This document shows, piece after piece, positions 1-6,142 of a stretch of 9,536 nucleotides of DNA. The translations under genes and the position numbers were made by a program. Under the pieces are notes generated by a model. The model was not told where the DNA came from. It saw only the letters and a program-made list of their open reading frames with translations, and did no database searches. Source of the stretch: Lachnospiraceae bacterium (GTDB lineage Bacteria > Bacillota > Clostridia > Lachnospirales > Lachnospiraceae); NCBI GenBank assembly GCA_003484785.1, contig DNAD01000147.1, positions 1-9,536 on the forward strand, read 5' to 3'. Position 1 is the stretch's first letter, and the number at the start of each line of letters is the position of its first letter.

Positions 1-425
1 AAATCTGTCATCTGGGCTGCAAAGCAGATCACCAGGAAGCAGCGCCCCCCGAGGGCCGGATTCATAAAATTCTGTCCCAGTCCTCCGAACAGCATCTTCA
101 CAACAAGGATGGCAAATACCGAGCCTGTTACAGCCATCCACCAGGGAAGGGTCGAAGGGAGGTTAAGCGCGAGCAAAAGCCCGGTCACCACGGCGCTTAA
201 GTCCGTAATGGTAAGCTCCTTTTTCATACCCTTTGTATACAGAAATTCCGTGAGCACGCAGGCTCCCGTGCATACAACGATCAGAAGCAGCGCTCTGATC
301 CCAAAATTCCATATCCCAAAGCACGCGGCAGGAAGCAGTGATAGAATCACGATCAGCATGATCTTCTGTGTTGACATACTGCTTCTGATATGCGGATTTG
401 AGGAAACATGTTTCAAGTCGCTCAA
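1..425 (-). CDS. rnfD: RnfD subunit of the Rnf complex, N-terminal part (runs off window)
   Basis: Membrane subunit of the ion-translocating ferredoxin:NAD+ oxidoreductase (Rnf), which carries a covalently bound flavin and helps couple electron flow to Na+ or H+ export. The first 141 residues are visible. They open with the family's SSNPHIRSSMSTQ segment (residues 8-20), followed by hydrophobic helices at about 21-41, 44-60, 74-92, 97-113 and 124-138. GLGQNFMNPALGG (about 115-127) is a conserved RnfD loop. The flavin-attachment Thr motif lies further on, beyond the window. The start is TTG at 425-423: an in-frame TGA lies two codons upstream, no ATG precedes the conserved segment, and AGAGGAG at 433-439 stands 7 nt away. 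The gene follows rnfC by 74 nt, the usual rnfC-rnfD order. Identity is secure. The rest of the operon (rnfG, E, A, B) is expected to the left but not seen. Confidence 0.94.
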   Translation of the reverse strand, partial: MSDLKHVSSNPHIRSSMSTQKIMLIVILSLLPAACFGIWNFGIRALLLIVVCTGACVLTEFLYTKGMKKELTITDLSAVVTGLLLALNLPSTLPWWMAVTGSVFAILVVKMLFGGLGQNFMNPALGGRCFLVICFAAQMTD

Positions 426-432
426 TGTTCAA

Positions 433-439
433 CTCCTCT
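433..439 (-). promoter_or_regulatory. Shine-Dalgarno that sets the TTG start of rnfD
   Basis: On the minus strand AGAGGAG lies 7 nt before TTG at 425-423. It decides the non-ATG start, because the only in-frame codons before TTG are ACA and then a TGA stop. Confidence 0.8.
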
Positions 440-459
440 CAGAATATTTTCCACCTGTA

Positions 460-489
460 CGGCTGCCATGTAGTTACTGTTCGCAGCCG
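460..489 (-). other. Hairpin between rnfC and rnfD
   Basis: A perfect 7-bp stem (cggctgc at 460-466 with gcagccg at 483-489) encloses a 16-nt loop. On the transcribed (minus) strand it begins about 10 nt after the rnfC stop. No U-run follows it, so it does not look like an intrinsic terminator. It could protect the rnfC 3' end or tune the ratio of rnfC to rnfD. The pairing is seen; the role is inference. Confidence 0.45.
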
Positions 490-499
490 ACCTGCAAAT

Positions 500-1813
500 T
501 TATTTCTTTTTATGGCTAAGAGCTATCTTTCTCATAGTCTTGATGCTCTGCGTAAGCTGCCTCCTTGCGGGACATACATAGCTGCAGCAGCCGCATTCAC
601 AGCACTCCAGCCCGTTATACTTAAGAAACTTCTCTTCGTCATTATGCTCCGCAAAGTCCGCAAGCTTCGAAGGAATGACTCTTCCCGGGCATACCTCCAC
701 GCATCTGCCGCAGTTGATGCAGTTTGTAGGCTTCGCTTCCGCCACCGCATCCTTTGTAAGACAGGTCAGTGCCGAGCTCGTCTTTGTAGTGGGCACGTTG
801 AGATCGAAAAGAGCAAAGCCCATCATCGGACCGCCCGAGATTATCTTTGCCGCCTCCTGTTTAAGGCCCCCCGCCTCCTTAAGAAGCTCCTCATAGCTCA
901 TCCCGCAGGGAACGATATAGTTCTGGGGGAAGCGCACCGCATCTCCGGTAACGGTGATTACCCTTCTTATCAGAGGGCGTCCCTCTATGACTGCGTTATA
1001 TATGGCACAGATAGTATCCACATTGTTAACGATACAGCCCGCATCGGCCGGAAGCATGGACGCATTTATTGCACGCTTTGTGGCGGCATAAATGAGCTGC
1101 CGCTCGGAGCCCTGGGGATACTTGGTCTTGAGCTCCCTGACCGTGATCCTGGGCTCGTCTATCACAAGCTCCTTCAGTTTTTTAATACAGTCGGGCTTGT
1201 TATCCTCAACCGCAAGGATCCCCTCCGCATGATCATACAGAGCCAGCATTATCTTCAGCCCGTTGACTAACTTTTCCGGCTCTTCGATCATCCTTCTGTA
1301 GTCACTGGTAAGATAGGGCTCACACTCTGCGCAGTTTGCAATAACATAATAGATCTTATCCGGGTTCTTTGGGGAAAGCTTCACATGCGTGGGAAAGCCC
1401 GCGCCGCCCATTCCGACTACGCCTGCCTCCTTGATGATGTTTATGACCTCGCCCCTTGTCATATCTGCGATGGGCCTTACAGGTATCCTGGGGGCCTCCT
1501 CGTAAAGCCCGTCATTATCAAGGATTATGGAATTAACCATGTCGCCTGTAAGAACCCGCCTTTTTTCGATGCCCTTGATCGTTCCCGAAACAGAGGCATA
1601 TATGGGAGAAGAAACGAAGCCGTCGGCCTCTGCTATCTTCTGCCCCATAAGCACCCTGTCCCCCTTTTTTACGATCGCCGCCGCCGGTTTTCCGATATGC
1701 TGGGAAAGCGGATATACCATCTCCCCCTCCGGAAAGACCTCCTGCATCGGCTTGTCCTTGGACATGGCTTTACCGTCAAACGGATGGATCCCGCCCTTAA
1801 ATGTAAATGCCAT
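500..1813 (-). CDS. rnfC: RnfC subunit of the Rnf complex
   Basis: Peripheral cytoplasmic subunit of the Rnf complex, holding the NADH/FMN site and two [4Fe-4S] clusters; it passes electrons between NAD(H) and the membrane part. The product is 437 aa, normal for Firmicutes and without the long Ala/Lys-rich tail of some proteobacterial forms. Visible in order: the FKGGIHP opening (5-11), a barrel-sandwich-like stretch (about 40-80), the glycine-rich GMGGAGFPTH (134-143), NCAECEPYLT (160-169), and two ferredoxin motifs, C365xxC368xxC371xxxC375P and C404xxC407xxC410xxxC414P. The second motif has extra cysteines at 405 and 409. ATG at 1813 is chosen because AAGGAGG stands 7 nt upstream; TTG at 1816 is possible but less likely. 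The start shares one base with the stop of the upstream membrane protein gene (TGATG), which implies coupled translation. rnfD follows. Confidence 0.96.
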   Translation of the reverse strand: MAFTFKGGIHPFDGKAMSKDKPMQEVFPEGEMVYPLSQHIGKPAAAIVKKGDRVLMGQKIAEADGFVSSPIYASVSGTIKGIEKRRVLTGDMVNSIILDNDGLYEEAPRIPVRPIADMTRGEVINIIKEAGVVGMGGAGFPTHVKLSPKNPDKIYYVIANCAECEPYLTSDYRRMIEEPEKLVNGLKIMLALYDHAEGILAVEDNKPDCIKKLKELVIDEPRITVRELKTKYPQGSERQLIYAATKRAINASMLPADAGCIVNNVDTICAIYNAVIEGRPLIRRVITVTGDAVRFPQNYIVPCGMSYEELLKEAGGLKQEAAKIISGGPMMGFALFDLNVPTTKTSSALTCLTKDAVAEAKPTNCINCGRCVEVCPGRVIPSKLADFAEHNDEEKFLKYNGLECCECGCCSYVCPARRQLTQSIKTMRKIALSHKKK

Positions 1814-2724
1814 CAATCATCCTCCTTGCTGTTTAATATATCTGTAAGCTTCTTTTTTGATTTAAGCTTCGGGTAAGCCTTAAAGACCCTGCTCTCCGCT
1901 ACCTTAAATTTGGCTCCTGCCCAGGATTCCTCAAACTTTCCCGCGGCCGTCTTAAGCTTCCCCCGAAGATCGGTCATGGTTTCCTTTATCCCAAGGAACT
2001 TAAACTGATCCGCCCAGACAGCCTGCATGACCTCAAGCCTTTTGGAATATCTCCTCAGGTAATCGGCCTCCACAAGGTTGGTCTTTAGCTGAAGAAGCTT
2101 TGAGACCACTTCCTCACTTGTGGAATATATCCTTGAATTCTTAAGCGCCGCCCCGATCTCATCGAGCATGGCCTCGAGCTTTGCGATCTGTTTGCTGATA
2201 TCGGCCGCGGCTATGGTTGCTATGGTAAAGTCGATCAGATACAGGAAAAAGATCACCGTATAGACCGCTTCCCCGGTCCTCTTCGGATAAAGGGAGGTAA
2301 ACCAGTCAAAAAACGGGATCATCACGGTGAACAAAAGCTCCGCGCACAGCCCCCATAAAACCGAGGCTTCCAGGCATACCATGCCTTTATAATTAAACTT
2401 CTTATCGGTATAATCCCACCAGCTGGTATGAAATACCGTATCCATAACCTTAAAGGTCACAAGCTCAAGAACCGTGGCAAATATCGTACCGGCTAAGAAC
2501 AGCAGTATATATTGCCCCCTCAGAGGGCGCAGTACAATATAGGCAACCGCTACGGCAACCCCGTATATGGTACACAAGGGCCCCATAACATAGCCCCGGT
2601 TTGCAAGCCTTTTCTCGCACACCGAAACATAGGAGCTTTCCCACACCCATCCGATAAAACTGAAGACTATGAGCAGGCCCGTAATATAATAAATCGAAAC
2701 CCCTAGTATCTCTACTTCCCACAT
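1813..2724 (-). CDS. Putative ABC_trans_CmpB (PF06541) family membrane protein, translationally coupled to rnfC
   Basis: A 303-aa integral membrane protein. The N-terminal half matches by eye the 'putative ABC-transporter type IV' family (PF06541) of Firmicutes: FSFIGWVWES (21-30), NRGYVMGPLCTIYG (42-55), a buried Glu in ATVLELVT (83-90), SWWDYTDKKFNYKG (101-114) and CLEASVLWGL (117-126). Five hydrophobic segments are seen at about 9-27, 46-66, 72-94, 117-138 and 152-175. The rest (about 176-303) is charged, helical and probably cytoplasmic, with a Lys-rich C-terminus. The biochemical function of the family is not established, and the ABC label should not be taken as a transport assignment. 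ATG at 2724 is the first in-frame start but has no Shine-Dalgarno, and an extended -10 box ends 7 nt before it, so the mRNA may be leaderless. The stop overlaps the rnfC start by one base, so it appears to be the first gene of the rnf transcript. Confidence 0.82.
   Translation of the reverse strand: MWEVEILGVSIYYITGLLIVFSFIGWVWESSYVSVCEKRLANRGYVMGPLCTIYGVAVAVAYIVLRPLRGQYILLFLAGTIFATVLELVTFKVMDTVFHTSWWDYTDKKFNYKGMVCLEASVLWGLCAELLFTVMIPFFDWFTSLYPKRTGEAVYTVIFFLYLIDFTIATIAAADISKQIAKLEAMLDEIGAALKNSRIYSTSEEVVSKLLQLKTNLVEADYLRRYSKRLEVMQAVWADQFKFLGIKETMTDLRGKLKTAAGKFEESWAGAKFKVAESRVFKAYPKLKSKKKLTDILNSKEDD
1821..1827 (-). promoter_or_regulatory. Shine-Dalgarno of rnfC inside the upstream gene
   Basis: AAGGAGG on the minus strand lies inside the last codons of the upstream membrane protein gene, 7 nt before the rnfC ATG at 1813. 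It supports ATG at 1813 as the rnfC start and reinitiation from the overlapping TGATG. Confidence 0.8.
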
Positions 2725-2731
2725 GAACCAT

Positions 2732-2740
2732 ATTATAACA
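2732..2740 (-). promoter_or_regulatory. Extended -10 promoter for the membrane protein-rnf operon
   Basis: On the minus strand TGTTATAAT is a TGn motif joined to a perfect TATAAT (2737-2732). By standard spacing, +1 would fall at about 2725-2724, that is, at the A of the ATG start. No good -35 is seen 16-18 nt upstream; an A-rich tract is there instead, which fits an extended -10 promoter that needs no strong -35. Confidence 0.62.
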
Positions 2741-2779
2741 TAGTAATTATTTTTTTCATAGCAGTTGTTACCTTGTGGA

Positions 2780-2858
2780 AGGGCAATCGCTTAACACAGC
2801 CTTTTGTGCTGTGAATAGTAACCCCTCACAACCTGAAAAGATATTAAGCGATTGCCCT
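2780..2858. repeat. 79-bp element with perfect 15-bp terminal inverted repeats
   Basis: The arm agggcaatcgcttaa (2780-2794) is the exact reverse complement of 2844-2858, with 49 nt between them. Just inside the left arm is a second hairpin, cacagc (2795-2800) with gctgtg (2808-2813) around a 7-nt loop. Neither strand has a T-run after the right-hand arm, and both flanking genes point away, so this is not a terminator. No open frame of note lies within it. It may be a small MITE-like insertion, a structured RNA, or a paired operator between the two divergent promoters. No clear target-site duplication is visible. The inverted repeat is certain; the nature of the element is unknown. Confidence 0.72.
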
Positions 2859-2878
2859 AACCTTGAAGCTTTATGATA

Positions 2879-2887
2879 TGATACAAT
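2879..2887 (+). promoter_or_regulatory. Extended -10 promoter for the RNase H-like gene
   Basis: TGATACAAT is a TGn motif plus TACAAT (5 of 6 to consensus). Expected +1 is about 2894, giving a leader of about 22 nt that contains GGGAG at 2903-2907, 8 nt before the ATG at 2916. The TTGAAG at 2863-2868 is only 13 nt from the -10, too close to act as a standard -35. The place where a -35 would sit directly abuts the right arm of the inverted-repeat element. Confidence 0.5.
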
Positions 2888-2915
2888 AAAGATACAATTC
2901 ACGGGAGTTATCATA

Positions 2916-4016
2916 ATGAGAGAGATAAAACAGGAATACGTGCTGGATTCACTTATCCCGGGCATCGATCTGAAAGCCTTCGGCGATCCGGAGAGGCTCC
3001 TTACTCTGGACATAGAAACCACCGGCCTTTCAAAACAAACCTCCCATCTTTACCTGGCAGGCATGGGTTTTTTTTCGAAGGACCGGTATACCATATACCA
3101 GTGGTTTGCCGATACTTTGGATGAGGAAGAGCCGGTACTCAGAAGAGCCCTCGAATTTTCACAGGGCTTTGATACCCTGCTTCACTATAACGGTCAAAGG
3201 TTCGACCTCCCCTATTTGAGATACAAGGCCGAAAAATACGGGATCGGATTCCTTCCCGGGGATCTCGGATCGATAGATATCTATGCAAAAATAAAACCCT
3301 GTAAAAAGCTTCTGGGCTTAAACTCGCTGAAGCTTAAGGAAATAGAGCGCTTCCTCGGCATTGAACGAAACGATCTCTTTTCCGGAAGGGAGCTGATAAG
3401 TGTATATCAGGATTACAAAAAGACAGGATCGCAAGAGTCTTTAAAGCTGCTGCTTAATCATAACCTTGAGGATATGCTCGGAGTCGTAAGGATACTGCCG
3501 ATACTTGAATATACCCGCCTTAAGGAGCTTAAGCTTGAATATATAGACAGCCGCCTCAACAGCTATAAGGGCCTTAACGGTTCTCCCCGTAAGGAGCTTA
3601 TCCTAAGCTTTTCCCACGACCTTAAGCTTCCCAGGGGTTTTAAATCATATAACGAAGGCATATTTGCAGCCTTTGATAAAAATCTCGTTAATATCCGTGT
3701 ACCCGCAGAGGAGCTTACTCTTAAGCATTTTTACGATAATTACAGGGATTATTACTATCTTCCCCTGGAGGATACCTGTATCCTTAAAAGCATAGCCTCG
3801 GGAGTTGAGAAACAATACCGCGAAAACGCAAAAAAAGATACCTGTTATACAAAGGTATCTTCCGAATTCGTGCCCGCTCCCGCCGGTTTATGCGGCATGA
3901 CTCTGTTTAAAATGGAATACGCTTCCGACCGGGCATATATCGCCCTCAGTGAGCTTAAAGAAAAAGAAGCGCTGTCCGTTTACGGAACCGCGCTTCTTAA
4001 AGCTCTGATCATATGA
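2916..4016 (+). CDS. YprB-like RNase H-fold (DEDD) exonuclease domain protein
   Basis: A 366-aa soluble protein with an N-terminal exonuclease domain of the RNase_H_2 (PF13482, YprB-like) kind. The acidic metal-binding residues can be placed: LDIETTGL (31-38) gives D32 and E34, HYNGQRFDLPYL (90-101) gives D97, and HNLEDMLGV (182-190) gives D186 with H182 three residues ahead of it. SIDIY (119-123) and a Leu/Lys-rich stretch (132-150) also fit the family. The likely activity is metal-dependent 3'-5' cleavage of nucleic acid, but the substrate is unknown. The C-terminal part (about 210-366) shows no motif I recognise; YprB-like proteins often carry a variable C-terminal region. The start is supported by GGGAG 8 nt upstream and its own promoter. 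It stands alone, divergent from the rnf operon and convergent with cheR 23 nt away, so neighbours do not explain its job. An 8-T run (3068-3075) lies in the domain. Confidence 0.85.
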   Translation: MREIKQEYVLDSLIPGIDLKAFGDPERLLTLDIETTGLSKQTSHLYLAGMGFFSKDRYTIYQWFADTLDEEEPVLRRALEFSQGFDTLLHYNGQRFDLPYLRYKAEKYGIGFLPGDLGSIDIYAKIKPCKKLLGLNSLKLKEIERFLGIERNDLFSGRELISVYQDYKKTGSQESLKLLLNHNLEDMLGVVRILPILEYTRLKELKLEYIDSRLNSYKGLNGSPRKELILSFSHDLKLPRGFKSYNEGIFAAFDKNLVNIRVPAEELTLKHFYDNYRDYYYLPLEDTCILKSIASGVEKQYRENAKKDTCYTKVSSEFVPAPAGLCGMTLFKMEYASDRAYIALSELKEKEALSVYGTALLKALII

Positions 4017-4039
4017 TGCCGGTATCGAAAATTATTGCC

Positions 4040-4819
4040 TTAAACCGGCCTCTGGTAATAGAAGGAATTCCTTCTTTCAAACCCATACTGCTTGTGATTC
4101 ACGATCTGCTCCGTGCTTCCGATAAAGAACAGACCACCGGGCTGAAGTGAATTATAGAACTTCTGATATATCCCTTCCTTGGCCTCATCCGTGAAGTAGA
4201 TAAGAACATTTCTGCATACGATAAAGTGACAGCCTGTAATATAGGGATCCTTTAACAGGTTGTGCTCCTTAAACTCCACCCGCGATTTGATATCATTGGA
4301 GATCTGGTAGGAGGGACCGACCTTGGTAAAATACTTTTCCTTGAGATCCCTGGGAACCCCGTTAACGCTCTTTGCCGAATAGAGACCGGTCTTTGCCTGA
4401 GCCATTACCTGCTTGTCAAGATCCGTAGCAATGATCTTGATCTTATTCAGTGGAATGTGCCTCGAAAGAGCCATTACAAGGGAATAGGGCTCGTCACCTG
4501 TCGAGCAGGCCGCGCTCCATACCTTAAGGTTAGTACCGAATCGCTTGATGAGCTCGGGAATATACTCCTTATCCATGAGCTCCCACTGATCGGTATTCCG
4601 GTAGAACTCTGAAACGTTGATCGTCAGATAATTAACAAACTCCTCGAACAGGGCCTTATCGCTTTTAAGCTGTGATACAAAATCCTCGTAGCCCTTGCAC
4701 TTATGCTTGTTGATCAGCGTATCGATACGCCTTTTCATCTGTTTTTCCTTGTATGCGGTCAGGTCAATGCTGGTAAGCTTATATACCTGAGTCATAAAGG
4801 TTTCGTAATCATATGCCAT
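4040..4819 (-). CDS. cheR: CheR-type protein-glutamate O-methyltransferase
   Basis: A 259-aa SAM-dependent enzyme that methylates glutamates on the cytoplasmic helices of chemoreceptors, the adaptation step opposed by CheB. The N-terminal helical domain (1-65) is followed by LTINVSEFYRN (65-75), a close variant of the CheR signature. The Rossmann methyltransferase core then shows SAACSTGDEPYSLVM (102-116) for SAM binding, ATDLDKQVM (131-139) with the acidic residue for the SAM ribose, and IVCRNVLIYF (200-209). No TPR or response-regulator domain is attached, so it is a plain CheR of ordinary length. ATG at 4819 has AAGGGGAA about 7 nt upstream. It lies 99 nt behind the S1 gene, separated by a strong hairpin, with no other chemotaxis gene in view. 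It may be read through from the housekeeping operon or have its own promoter; no convincing promoter is seen. A motile host is implied but not proven. Confidence 0.93.
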   Translation of the reverse strand: MAYDYETFMTQVYKLTSIDLTAYKEKQMKRRIDTLINKHKCKGYEDFVSQLKSDKALFEEFVNYLTINVSEFYRNTDQWELMDKEYIPELIKRFGTNLKVWSAACSTGDEPYSLVMALSRHIPLNKIKIIATDLDKQVMAQAKTGLYSAKSVNGVPRDLKEKYFTKVGPSYQISNDIKSRVEFKEHNLLKDPYITGCHFIVCRNVLIYFTDEAKEGIYQKFYNSLQPGGLFFIGSTEQIVNHKQYGFERRNSFYYQRPV

Positions 4820-4859
4820 TTGACAGTTCCCCTTTTATTTTTTATCTGAATTTTAGATT

Positions 4860-4886
4860 GGCAAGCACGATATCCATCGGCTTGCC
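4860..4886 (-). other. Strong hairpin between rpsA and cheR
   Basis: ggcaagc (4860-4866) pairs with gcttgcc (4880-4886), and cgat (4868-4871) continues the stem with atcg (4876-4879). This gives 11 bp with a single bulged base and a 4-nt loop. It begins 32 nt after the S1 stop codon. On the minus strand the bases after the stem are A-rich, not U-rich, so a canonical intrinsic terminator is not supported. It may stabilise the 3' end of the S1 message or form an inefficient stop before cheR. Confidence 0.5.
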
Positions 4887-4918
4887 TCTCTGAAAATATA
4901 TGCTGTTATTGATCTTTC

Positions 4919-6142
4919 TTATTCTGCGGACTCTTCTGCAGCAGCCTCTTCGGCAGCGCTTTCCTCAGCCTCCATCTCAGCCTTGCTCTTTGCGATCTCG
5001 GCCTCTATATCGACAGATGCGAAATCCTCGTCATCATCCTCAGCGGCAGCAGGCGCCTCGGCTTCCTTCTCGGGAGCCTTCTCCGCAGCCGGCAGAAGAG
5101 CCTTTATGCTGAGGCTGATCTTCTTTTCCTCGGGCTTTAAGTCAACAACCTTGGCAGTGATCATATCATCGGTCTTAAGCACGTCTGAAGGCTTGTTGAT
5201 ATGCTCTCTGGCTATCTGTGAAACATGAAGCAGAGCATCGATGCCGGGCTCAAGCTCAATGAAGGCACCGAAATCGGTCATCCTTGCAACTCTTCCGGTA
5301 ACAACCGTACCGATGGCATACTTATCCTCAACGCCATCCCAGGGATTCGTACCCTCAAACTTAAGGCTGAGAGCGATCTTATTCTCGTTGATCTCCTTAA
5401 TGAGAACCTTGAGCTCCTGTCCGGGCTTGAATGCCTTCTTGGGATTCTCAACCCTGCCCCAGGAAATCTCTGAAATATGAAGGAGTCCGTCCGAGCCGCC
5501 GAGATCTACGAATACACCGAAATCGGTTACGTTCTTGACTACGCCGTCAACGATATCACCTTCATGGATACGCTCAAGCAGCTCCTTCTGTCTCTTTTCC
5601 TTCTCGGCCATGAGAAGCTGTTTTCTGTCACCGATTATCCTGCGTCTCTTGGGAATGAATTCGGTGATCACAAACTCTATCTCCTGATCCAGATACTTGG
5701 AAAGATCCTTTTCATAAGTATCGGAAACAAGACTTGCGGGTATAAACACCCTCGATTCATCTATTATAACGCTCAGACCGCCGTTTAATACCTCGGCTAC
5801 CTTAGCCTTCAAAGGAGTCTTATTATTAAAGGCTTCCTCAAGCTTCTTATTACCCTTGTCCTGAGCCAGTCTCTTATATGTAAGAAGTACCTGACCCTCT
5901 CCGTCATTAACCTTGAGAACCTTAGCCTCAAGAGTATCTCCTACGCTTACGCAGGTAGTAAGATCAAGTCCCGGTATATTGGAGTATTCAATTCTCGGGA
6001 TCACGCCCTCGGACTTATATCCGAAGCTCAGAATGATCTCATCAGGCTTGACCTCAATGGCAGTACCCTCTACCACCTCGCCACTGTGAATTGTTTTAAC
6101 ATTACTCTGTTCAAACATCTCTCCAAAAGTTAGTTCTGACAT
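4919..6142 (-). CDS. rpsA: Four-domain S1 RNA-binding protein, 30S ribosomal protein S1 homolog
   Basis: A 407-aa RNA-binding protein with four S1 (OB-fold) repeats at about 19-90, 107-176, 193-262 and 278-347, then a 55-residue Ala/Glu/Asp-rich acidic tail with no S1 homology. Repeats 3 and 4 are the most canonical (VKNVTDFGVFVDL at 202-214; RMTDFGAFIEL at 287-297; LLHISEISW and LLHVSQIA), while repeats 1 and 2 are more diverged, as in Firmicute S1 proteins. It probably binds mRNA at the ribosome. Firmicute S1 is shorter than the six-domain E. coli form and its need in translation varies. ATG at 6142 lies 9 nt after AGGAGA, and an in-frame TAA stands two codons before it, so it cannot begin upstream. 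It overlaps the end of ispH by 32 nt in another frame. In many Clostridia the two are one fused polypeptide, so this position strongly supports the identity. Confidence 0.93.
   Translation of the reverse strand: MSELTFGEMFEQSNVKTIHSGEVVEGTAIEVKPDEIILSFGYKSEGVIPRIEYSNIPGLDLTTCVSVGDTLEAKVLKVNDGEGQVLLTYKRLAQDKGNKKLEEAFNNKTPLKAKVAEVLNGGLSVIIDESRVFIPASLVSDTYEKDLSKYLDQEIEFVITEFIPKRRRIIGDRKQLLMAEKEKRQKELLERIHEGDIVDGVVKNVTDFGVFVDLGGSDGLLHISEISWGRVENPKKAFKPGQELKVLIKEINENKIALSLKFEGTNPWDGVEDKYAIGTVVTGRVARMTDFGAFIELEPGIDALLHVSQIAREHINKPSDVLKTDDMITAKVVDLKPEEKKISLSIKALLPAAEKAPEKEAEAPAAAEDDDEDFASVDIEAEIAKSKAEMEAEESAAEEAAAEESAE

Noticed and set aside
398..1270. Long open frame of 290 codons on the plus strand
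   Set aside because: It lies opposite rnfC, its translation is Arg/His/Leu-rich with no recognisable motif, and rnfC on the other strand has full family motifs. It is an antisense shadow.
3068..3075. Run of eight T in the RNase H-like gene (and a similar run at 8151-8158 in the flavoprotein gene)
   Set aside because: Such runs can cause slippage or phase variation, but both encode ordinary family residues in an intact frame and neither gene is a typical phase-variable target.
4018..4049. Inverted repeat gccggt/accggc across the convergent ends of the RNase H-like gene and cheR, as a shared terminator
   Set aside because: Only 6 bp with a 20-nt loop, and no T-run on either side. Too weak to call.
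4836..4864. Possible cheR promoter: TTGCCA, 17-nt spacer, AAAAAT
   Set aside because: The -10 matches only 4 of 6, and the implied start would fall inside the ribosome binding site of cheR.
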